Shown here one piece after another: positions 1 through 5,558 of a stretch of 6,596 bases of DNA (position 1 is its first letter; each line of letters begins with the position of its first letter). The notes below the pieces were generated by a model that was not told where the DNA came from, searched no databases, and was given only the letters and a program-made list of their open reading frames with translations. The DNA comes from Calditrichota bacterium (GTDB lineage: Bacteria; Zhuqueibacterota; Zhuqueibacteria; Zhuqueibacterales; Geothermadaptataceae), in assembly GCA_008501545.1 (NCBI GenBank), contig QQUM01000658.1:1-6596 (forward strand), given 5' to 3'. The translations under genes and the position numbers were made by a program.

Positions 1-123
1 TCCGAAATGCGTGTTGGCGGTCTTGGAATATACCTTATGCAAACCCTGATGGACGAAGTTGATTTTAAAATTGAACCGGGTAAGAGAAACCAGGTTCAAA
101 TGGTTAAATACATCCCGCAATAA
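1..123 (+). CDS. C-terminal fragment of an RsbW-like anti-sigma factor serine kinase (GHKL ATPase)
   Basis: Only the last 40 codons and the TAA stop are present; the gene enters from the left edge in frame 1. The fragment contains a glycine-rich stretch, GGLGIYLMQTLMDEVDF (about residues 6-22), which matches the last ATP-lid motif of the HATPase_c_2 / RsbW / SpoIIAB group (typically G-x-GL-x-L-I-x-x-LMDEV). A final beta strand (NQVQMVKYI) follows, as usual for that fold. Family members are cytoplasmic kinases that bind a sigma factor or other client and phosphorylate a STAS-domain anti-anti-sigma protein. The next two genes encode PP2C phosphatases of the class that reverses this reaction, which supports the call. 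The ATP-binding N and G1 boxes lie outside the window, so activity cannot be judged. A histidine-kinase ATPase domain is less likely because of the LMDEV signature and the protein ending directly after the strand. Confidence 0.8.
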   Translation, partial: SEMRVGGLGIYLMQTLMDEVDFKIEPGKRNQVQMVKYIPQ

Positions 124-134
124 ATTAAACGGGT

Positions 135-139
135 GAGGA
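135..139 (+). promoter_or_regulatory. Ribosome binding site GAGGA that decides a GTG start
   Basis: GAGGA lies 4 nt before the GTG at 144. An ATG at 142 is out of frame with the long reading frame and hits a stop after about 17 codons. The first in-frame ATG (156) would be 16 nt from this site. The GTG at 144 is therefore the best start for the phosphatase gene. Confidence 0.65.
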
Positions 140-143
140 AAAT

Positions 144-1910
144 GTGGAAAACACAATGGGAAATTCTGATGCCACTTTTGATAAACGGCTCGTAGAATTA
201 CAAAGCCTTTTTGAATTAAGCAAAACCCTCAATAGCTCGTTAAATTTAAAAACAATTTTAGATACCCTCCTTTTTACACCCATGGGGCGCATGATGATAA
301 CCCAGGGTGCCGTCCTGTTAAAAAATAATCAGGAATACCAATTTACGATCGCTGCTTTAAAAGGGCTGGCCAGTAAAAATATTCATACGAATGTTTCGAT
401 CCCACAGCAAATTCACGCACCTGTCTTGCTCGATGAAATCAGTCATTTTGATATTCTGGCTTATCTACAAGGCCTGGGTCTCAAACTTCTTTGCCCAATA
501 CTCAGCAACAACAAGGCGATTGGCTATATTCTTCTCGGTGGGAAAATCACACGACAGGATTTCACTGAAGACGAGCTTGAATACCTCGCTTCTTTCGCGA
601 ACCTTGCTGCTCCTTCGATTGAAAACAGCAAATACATTCGAGAGTTACAAAATGTCAATGATGAACTCGATCGCAAAGTTCAGCACCTGAAAACAATTTT
701 TGAGATCGGTAAAGAACTTAATACAACTTTTGATCAGGATAAAATAGCATCCATTTTGGTTTTTGCGATCATGGGTGAAATGATGACACAAAAAATTGCG
801 GTTGTCGAATGCAGTAAACCGGAAAAACCGCATTTTTTGATATCAAAAGGTTTTAATGAGCGAGAGGATATCACCACCCATATTTTCAAAAAAACCTACC
901 AGATTTTAAAAAAACAACAGCGGGCTTTGCGTTTAAATGAAATCGAGAACAATAGTATAGTCAATCAATTTCAAAAAGTTGGTGTGCGCGTTCTTGTTCC
1001 CATGTTCCGACAGGATGAACTGGCTGGATGCATTCTCATCGGTGAAAGGTTGAACAAAGCAGAATACCGTGCCGATGAACTGGAGTTTCTTTCAACTCTG
1101 GGCAATGCCGCAATGATTTCATTAGAAAATGCGCGTTTATTTAAAGAAACCCTGGAAAAGCAACGCCTCGAAGAAGAACTGTCTATCGCACGCGATATCC
1201 AACGCAAACTTCTGCCCGCAAGTCCGCCACTCATTGATGGCTATGAATTTGCCGGAATGAACAATTCCCACAGTCAGGTCGGTGGCGATTATTTTGACTT
1301 TATTCAAATTAACGATCACCAATGGGCGGTGACGATTGCTGACGTGTCCGGAAAAGGTGTCCCGGCGGCCTTGTTAATGGCCAATATCCAGGCGAGCCTG
1401 CACGCTATGATCCATACCGAGTGGACATTAGGTGAGAAAGTGGCAAGAATCAACAATATCATCCATGCCAACACCAACATGGATAAGTTTATCACATTTT
1501 TTGTCGCAATCGTGGATACACAAAAACACGAACTAACCTACGTTAATGCGGGCCATAATCCCCCCATGCTTTTCAGTGGTGATAAAAACGCCGAAAAAGT
1601 TAAACTACTTGAGTGCGGTGGCCTGATTTTAGGCATGCTAAAAAACGTGCCTTACGAGCAGGAAACTATTGCATTGCATAGAGGCGATTTAGTAATTTTA
1701 TTTACGGATGGCGTTAGTGAAGCCATGAACGAAAATGATGAGGAGTTCGAAGAATTCCGCATCGAAGCAACAATTCGCGAACATGTGCATAAGTCAGCTT
1801 CAGAGATCATGCATTATCTGGAAGATGCAGTGAAAAAATTCTCTGGATCGACGCCCCAATCTGATGATATTACAATCTTAACAATGCGTTTTAAGGACTC
1901 CAACGCATAA
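144..1910 (+). CDS. GAF-GAF-PP2C (SpoIIE/RsbU-type) serine/threonine phosphatase
   Basis: This is a 588-aa soluble protein with no signal peptide or membrane segment. Residues about 22-165 and 185-335 are two GAF-like sensor domains that resemble each other (LFELSKTLN at 22 against IFEIGKELN at 185; DELEYL at 143 against DELEFL at 311). A short charged coiled coil (about 336-353) leads into RKLLP (354-358), the usual entry to an RsbU-type catalytic domain. The PP2C metal and active-site motifs are all present: GGDYFD (380-385), ADVSGKG (399-405), NAGH (468-471), TDG (521-523) and SDDI (573-576). Known relatives dephosphorylate phosphoserine/phosphothreonine on STAS anti-anti-sigma proteins, thereby releasing a sigma factor or other client. 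It starts 20 nt after the anti-sigma kinase gene, which fits that role. The GTG start is chosen for the GAGGA site upstream. The GAF ligand is unknown. Domain call is firm; the substrate is inferred. Confidence 0.93.
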   Translation: MENTMGNSDATFDKRLVELQSLFELSKTLNSSLNLKTILDTLLFTPMGRMMITQGAVLLKNNQEYQFTIAALKGLASKNIHTNVSIPQQIHAPVLLDEISHFDILAYLQGLGLKLLCPILSNNKAIGYILLGGKITRQDFTEDELEYLASFANLAAPSIENSKYIRELQNVNDELDRKVQHLKTIFEIGKELNTTFDQDKIASILVFAIMGEMMTQKIAVVECSKPEKPHFLISKGFNEREDITTHIFKKTYQILKKQQRALRLNEIENNSIVNQFQKVGVRVLVPMFRQDELAGCILIGERLNKAEYRADELEFLSTLGNAAMISLENARLFKETLEKQRLEEELSIARDIQRKLLPASPPLIDGYEFAGMNNSHSQVGGDYFDFIQINDHQWAVTIADVSGKGVPAALLMANIQASLHAMIHTEWTLGEKVARINNIIHANTNMDKFITFFVAIVDTQKHELTYVNAGHNPPMLFSGDKNAEKVKLLECGGLILGMLKNVPYEQETIALHRGDLVILFTDGVSEAMNENDEEFEEFRIEATIREHVHKSASEIMHYLEDAVKKFSGSTPQSDDITILTMRFKDSNA

Positions 1911-1936
1911 AATTGACCAAAGAGAATTTATTATAA

Positions 1937-3082
1937 ATGTCTGAAATCCTCATCGTCGACGATGAACACCCGATTCGGGTTCTTCTGCAGGAAATTCTAC
2001 GCAAAGCCGACCACAATGTAATCGCAGCAATCAATGGCCAGGAGGCCATTGATCTCATCCAGCAAAATAATTTTGATCTTGTGATCAGTGATATGCACAT
2101 GGGCAAACTGGGTGGTATCGATGTATTGCATGCGGCCAAAGAGAGAAATCCTCTAACTGAAGTTGTCATCCTTACCGGTTTCGGTTCCATATCAACAGCT
2201 GTCGAAGCAATGCAATTGGGGGCATTCGTCTACCTGACAAAACCGATCGATATTCAAGAGTTTCGTCTGAAAATTCAACAGGCCCTCGAAAGAAAGGATT
2301 TACGCGAACAAATCGCCGCAAAAGAATATGAGATCCGTGAACATCAGGAACTTATCGAACGGGATTTGCAACTGGCTGCCCAGATTCAAAGAAGTATTCT
2401 TCCCGTTCAAATCACCAATAAAAAATTTGATGTGGCGATCCGTCATTACCCCATGATCGGGGTCGGTGGTGATTTTTCGGATATCTATTACAATGAAGAA
2501 AGCGAAATATATCTAACAATAGTTGATGTCACAGGACATGGTATTGCGGCAGCCCTGCTGGTCAACCGAATTTGTATGGAAATCCGGCGTTTGGTACGGG
2601 AACAACTTGAGCCCGCATCCATACTCTACTATCTCAACGATTTTATTGTCGATTCATTCGAGGGGACAGGCATGTTCCTGACGATGTTTTCGTGTGCACT
2701 CAATGTCAATACGGGATCACTGCGTTTTGCAGGAAGCGCCCATCCACCAATCGTGTTGTGGCGCAAGGAAGCAAACCGATTTGAATTCCTCGAATCACAA
2801 AATCAGATCATCGGATTCGAAAAAGTACAGCACAACTCATTCAAACAAAACGCGACCGTTATCGAAGCCGAGGATAAACTCTTTCTCTATACGGATGGCT
2901 TGCTTGAAATCGAAAACCAAAAAAACAAACCACTTGGTATCGATGGATTAGTAGACCTGCTCCGTTCTGGTATTTTTCTGAATGCAGACGAAATTTCCGA
3001 TCATGTTCTCTCCGGGATGCAATCTTTCGCCCACGGCGTGCAACGGGATGATATCTATCTCATCGTTTGCAACCTCAAATAA
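1937..3082 (+). CDS. Response-regulator receiver fused to a SpoIIE/RsbU-type PP2C phosphatase
   Basis: This 381-aa protein has a receiver domain at residues 3-118 with the full phosphorylation set: acidic pair D8/D9, phosphoacceptor D52 (in ISDMHM), T80 and K102 (in LTKP). A charged helical linker (about 115-152) ends in RSILP (152-156) and leads to a PP2C domain with GGDFSD (177-182), VDVTGHG (196-202), GSAH (266-269), YTDG (318-321) and RDDI (370-373). The metal-binding aspartates are kept, but two usual motifs drift: NAGH is GSAH and DDIT is DDIY. It probably acts as a phosphatase switched by phosphorylation from a histidine kinase that is not in this window. It shares the catalytic class of the preceding gene, 26 nt upstream, but not its input domains. 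The ATG at 1937 is preceded by only a weak AGAG-like site (1921-1924). The likely target is a STAS protein, but a direct RssB-like adaptor role, as in some receiver-PP2C proteins, is not excluded. Confidence 0.92.
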   Translation: MSEILIVDDEHPIRVLLQEILRKADHNVIAAINGQEAIDLIQQNNFDLVISDMHMGKLGGIDVLHAAKERNPLTEVVILTGFGSISTAVEAMQLGAFVYLTKPIDIQEFRLKIQQALERKDLREQIAAKEYEIREHQELIERDLQLAAQIQRSILPVQITNKKFDVAIRHYPMIGVGGDFSDIYYNEESEIYLTIVDVTGHGIAAALLVNRICMEIRRLVREQLEPASILYYLNDFIVDSFEGTGMFLTMFSCALNVNTGSLRFAGSAHPPIVLWRKEANRFEFLESQNQIIGFEKVQHNSFKQNATVIEAEDKLFLYTDGLLEIENQKNKPLGIDGLVDLLRSGIFLNADEISDHVLSGMQSFAHGVQRDDIYLIVCNLK

Positions 3083-3103
3083 TTTCACATTAAACTGCGC
3101 ATC

Positions 3104-3886
3104 ATGCGAAAAAAAATAATTACACTGACAACAGATTTTGGTTTACGAGATGGATTCGTCGGTGTCATGCATGGCGTTATTCTACGACAGGCCCCGGAGG
3201 CAGAAATCGTTGATCTCACACACGAAATTCCTGCCCATGATATTCGTGCTGCTGCATTCCTTTTAGAATCGCATTCACCTTTTTTTCCACCTGAATCGAT
3301 TCATGTGGCTGTTGTGGATCCCGGTGTCGGGAGTGGACGTGCCATCCTTTTGGCAGAATACGATAGCCATTTTTTTCTGGCACCTGACAATGGTTTGCTC
3401 TCCTTTTTACGCCATCGGGCAGATGCAAAATTTTACCATGCAAAAAATAAAAAAATCTGGTTGCCGCTTATTTCACAAACCTTTCACGGCCGGGACATAT
3501 TCGCTCCACTTGCAGCACAGCTGGCAATTGAACAAAACCCGGGCGAGGCATTTGGTCCAATCACTGCAGAAGACATAGTGACGATACCAGATCAATACCC
3601 GTCGAAAACCGCAAACTCGGTCGCCGGTGAATTTATTTACTGTGATCGATTCGGGAATTTAATCACCAACATTCGAAAAGCCGATGTACCCGCCGATAAA
3701 AAGCTTAGTATTTCGGTCGGTCATAACAAACTGGACAAAATAGCAAATGCATATTCCGAAAGCCCTCCCGGTGATTTATTAGCGATTTTCAACAGCTTTA
3801 ATCGACTGGAAATCGCTATCAACCAGGGGCGGGCCAATGACTTGTTTCCAATGTATAAACATGAGAAAATCACCATCAGCTGGTGA
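3104..3886 (+). CDS. S-adenosyl-L-methionine hydrolase (adenosine-forming), DUF62/SAM hydroxide adenosyltransferase family
   Basis: This 260-aa protein has the usual length and two-domain layout of the DUF62 family, relatives of the SAM-dependent fluorinase and chlorinase. Characterised members attack SAM with an activated water, giving adenosine and methionine. The N-terminal domain opens with TLTTDFGLRDGFVG (7-20). The Asp-Arg-His triad that marks the hydrolase subgroup is visible: D72 and R79 in VVDPGVGSGR (70-79) and H128 in FHGRDIFAP (127-135). The smaller C-terminal domain starts near GEFIYCDRFGNLITNI (175-190) and carries the late family motif NSFNRLEIAINQG. There is no signal peptide. 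It starts 21 nt after the phosphatase gene with no recognisable Shine-Dalgarno site, so it may rely on coupled translation. Its 3' end overlaps the next reading frame by 4 nt. The triad argues against a halogenase. The biological purpose of this activity is poorly understood in most bacteria, and a link to the signalling genes is not shown. Confidence 0.92.
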   Translation: MRKKIITLTTDFGLRDGFVGVMHGVILRQAPEAEIVDLTHEIPAHDIRAAAFLLESHSPFFPPESIHVAVVDPGVGSGRAILLAEYDSHFFLAPDNGLLSFLRHRADAKFYHAKNKKIWLPLISQTFHGRDIFAPLAAQLAIEQNPGEAFGPITAEDIVTIPDQYPSKTANSVAGEFIYCDRFGNLITNIRKADVPADKKLSISVGHNKLDKIANAYSESPPGDLLAIFNSFNRLEIAINQGRANDLFPMYKHEKITISW

Positions 3887-4824
3887 AACGAAATAAAGGA
3901 TTTTTTTTGGAAAGACCCAATAAACAGCAAGAGATCAACTTCGCATACACATTCGATCCATACATATCCCGGCGCCAAAGAATACTGCAAAAATTTATGA
4001 GCGGAGAAAATCGCAGCACGATTTATGTTCTCTTCATTTTAACAGCACTCTCTACTTTTAGTGCAGGGATTTACCTCCACGGAACCTATACCGCAGGCCT
4101 GTGGTACAGTTTTGGAATCATGTCGATTCTCTATAGCCATGAAATGGGGCATTATCTCATGTGTAAAAGATATGGCATCCCAGCAACGCTGCCCTATTTT
4201 ATTCCCGTGCCGCCACCACTCAATCCGTTCGGTACCATGGGTGCGGTTATCCGGATGCAAGGGCGGATGGCCGACCGCAAAATGCTGTTTGACATCGGCG
4301 GAGGTGGTCCGCTCGCCGGATTGGTTCTCGTCATCCCATTTTTATACTGGGGACTGACGATGTCGACGTTCGTGCCCGAAACGGATTCAGCGCAACCGGG
4401 ATTGTACCTGGGAGAATCGTTGCTTTTTAAGGGAATCGCATGGCTGGTTATTGGTGAAAATCCGGGAAACTTTGATATTTTTTTACATCCACTCGCTTAT
4501 GCCGGCTGGGCCGGATTGTTTGTAACCGCGCTGAATTTACTCCCAATCGGCCAGCTGGATGGTGGCCATGTGGTTTATGCACTTTTTGGCAGGAAAACGC
4601 GCTTGATCTACCCTGTGAGCATTGCCGCATTTACTTTGTTATGCATACATTTCTATCTTCCATGGATCGTGCTTCTCATTATTTTGGTGTGGGTTGGTTC
4701 GACGCACCCACCAACGCTCGACGATACACCGCCACTTGACTTAAAGCGCCGGCTCATAGCCTGGTTTTTATTTATCGTTTTTGTCCTGTCCTTCACGCCA
4801 CGACCTTTTCAATTTATCGAATGA
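3883..4824 (+). CDS. Site-2 protease family intramembrane metalloprotease (M50, EGY-like)
   Basis: This is a 313-aa (from GTG 3883) polytopic membrane protein. The zinc site HEMGH is at residues 86-90, inside a membrane segment, with H86 and H90 as ligands and E87 catalytic. The second M50 signature, NLLPIGQLDGGH (about 218-229), supplies the third ligand, D226. Between them is the conserved loop PPPLNPFGTMGAVI, followed by the glycine-rich segment DIGGGGPLAGLVL, as in the chloroplast EGY proteases and their bacterial relatives. Membrane segments lie near residues 45-66, 72-90, 141-160, 205-235, 243-258, 260-274 and 291-306, and the HPP-x-LDD-x-x-PL motif before the last one is also typical. 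No PDZ domain is present, unlike RseP. It would cleave substrates within the membrane, usually after another protease has trimmed them. The GTG at 3883 overlaps the stop of the SAM hydrolase (GTGA) but lacks a ribosome site. An in-frame TTG at 3907 has AAAGGA 6 nt before it and may be the true start, giving 305 aa. Confidence 0.92.
   Translation: MKRNKGFFLERPNKQQEINFAYTFDPYISRRQRILQKFMSGENRSTIYVLFILTALSTFSAGIYLHGTYTAGLWYSFGIMSILYSHEMGHYLMCKRYGIPATLPYFIPVPPPLNPFGTMGAVIRMQGRMADRKMLFDIGGGGPLAGLVLVIPFLYWGLTMSTFVPETDSAQPGLYLGESLLFKGIAWLVIGENPGNFDIFLHPLAYAGWAGLFVTALNLLPIGQLDGGHVVYALFGRKTRLIYPVSIAAFTLLCIHFYLPWIVLLIILVWVGSTHPPTLDDTPPLDLKRRLIAWFLFIVFVLSFTPRPFQFIE
3895..3900 (+). promoter_or_regulatory. 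Shine-Dalgarno-like AAAGGA inside the first codons of the site-2 protease frame
   Basis: AAAGGA lies 12 nt inside the GTG-initiated frame and 6 nt before an in-frame TTG (3907-3909), with a run of eight T (3901-3908) between and into it. This is ideal spacing for a TTG start and competes with the GTG at 3883, which has no purine-rich site in the preceding 15 nt. If used, the protein would begin with ERPNKQQ after the initiator. Confidence 0.45.
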
Positions 4825-4827
4825 AGG
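4824..4827 (+). promoter_or_regulatory. Ribosome binding site AAGG that sets an ATG start
   Basis: AAGG lies 7 nt before the ATG at 4835 and shares its first base with the stop codon of the protease gene. It supports starting the next gene here and not at an in-frame TTG 54 nt upstream (4781) within the protease gene. Confidence 0.55.
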
Positions 4828-4834
4828 CCTGAGT

Positions 4835-5533
4835 ATGGAATCTGAACGAAAATATAAAATTCATCTCGGCATACTTCTTTTTTCTTTTGCGATCGTTGTT
4901 ACGGCCATACTTTATACAAACAGGTTTTTACTATCGGAAAAAGAAGTAAGTCGTCACCCAAAACCTGTCATCATTGAGAATAAATATCTTGATCCATGGC
5001 TCGGCTTCTCAATTGAAGCACCCTCAAAACATTGGCAAATCGAGCGACGAAATCAGCAGGACGAATTTATTGATGAAGATTCGTTGTTATCCTTTTTTAC
5101 GAATGTCCAGCCGATTGTGGAATTACGAAAACAGATTGATTCGACACATTCGGCACTAGTAGAAATCGCCGCCATCAAATTAACCACAAGCAACGATGCA
5201 CATTCGCTTGCTGCTCGCGCACGCAATGATTTTCTCGCACGCAAGAATTATGGCAATGTGGATATTGTACAAAACATCGTAAAAACAACGGAAAGCCGCT
5301 ATGATGCAGCCTGGTTTGTCATACATTCAAGAGATCAGAATGATGACACAATCTGGATTATAACAACTGTAACAAAAGACAGCCTGGGATATATCATTAC
5401 CTCCCGTGTAGACTCGCCGGCATATGAGCAGGAAAAAACCAACATTGAGGCAATTGTAGCCAGTTTCCGGCTCTACAATATCCAATTGCCTACGCAAGAT
5501 GAACTTACGGATGACGATGATTACGAATTCTAA
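4835..5533 (+). CDS. Unrecognised membrane-anchored protein with an extracytoplasmic domain
   Basis: I do not recognise this 232-aa protein. The N-terminus is short and basic (ERKYK at 4-8), followed by one hydrophobic helix (about 9-27), with no lipobox cysteine. This looks like an uncleaved signal anchor that leaves residues about 30-232 outside the cytoplasmic membrane. The exported part has a motif YLDPWLGFSIEAPSKHWQI (51-69) and ends with IEAIVASFRLY before a polar tail with four aspartates (226-229). The opening 'GF-x-I-x-x-P-x-x-W' pattern and the closing 'AIVASF' pattern recall the PsbP/DcrB/DUF1795 type of small alpha-beta domain, but the resemblance is by eye only and no function follows from it. 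There are no cysteines or obvious catalytic motifs. It starts 10 nt after the site-2 protease gene, so the two are almost certainly co-transcribed; it could be a partner or substrate of that protease. The ATG is chosen because the longer frame begins at an unsupported TTG inside the protease gene. Confidence 0.75.
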   Translation: MESERKYKIHLGILLFSFAIVVTAILYTNRFLLSEKEVSRHPKPVIIENKYLDPWLGFSIEAPSKHWQIERRNQQDEFIDEDSLLSFFTNVQPIVELRKQIDSTHSALVEIAAIKLTTSNDAHSLAARARNDFLARKNYGNVDIVQNIVKTTESRYDAAWFVIHSRDQNDDTIWIITTVTKDSLGYIITSRVDSPAYEQEKTNIEAIVASFRLYNIQLPTQDELTDDDDYEF

Positions 5534-5543
5534 CCTTTTTTTA

Positions 5544-5550
5544 GAAAGGA
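5544..5550 (+). promoter_or_regulatory. Ribosome binding site GAAAGGA for the aminotransferase GTG start
   Basis: GAAAGGA lies 8 nt before the GTG at 5559 and fixes that start. Its AAAGG could pair with CCTTT at 5534-5538 across a 6-nt loop, but this 5-bp, A-U-rich hairpin would be weak. Confidence 0.6.
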
Positions 5551-5558
5551 ATTAAAAA

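Noticed and set aside
2694..2951. An 85-codon frame inside the receiver-phosphatase gene on the same strand
   Set aside because: It overlaps the PP2C catalytic motifs in another frame and its translation is low in hydrophobic structure with no known domain; it is a shadow frame.
3083..3103. Possible promoter or terminator between the receiver-phosphatase and SAM hydrolase genes
   Set aside because: The 21-nt gap has no stem-loop with a T-run and is too short to hold a convincing -35/-10 pair.
3097..3109. Perfect inverted repeat CGCAT-C-ATGCG across the start codon of the SAM hydrolase
   Set aside because: A 1-nt loop cannot form a hairpin, and a 5-bp palindrome is expected by chance; no second copy was noticed that would suggest an operator.
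3104..3886. SAM-dependent fluorinase or chlorinase
   Set aside because: The Asp-Arg-His triad (D72, R79, H128) marks the water-using hydrolase branch, and no halogenation context is present.
4781..4834. N-terminal extension of the membrane-anchored protein from TTG 4781
   Set aside because: It lies inside the site-2 protease gene in another frame, has no ribosome site, and would put 18 non-hydrophobic residues before a normal basic-hydrophobic signal anchor. ATG 4835 has AAGG at 7 nt.
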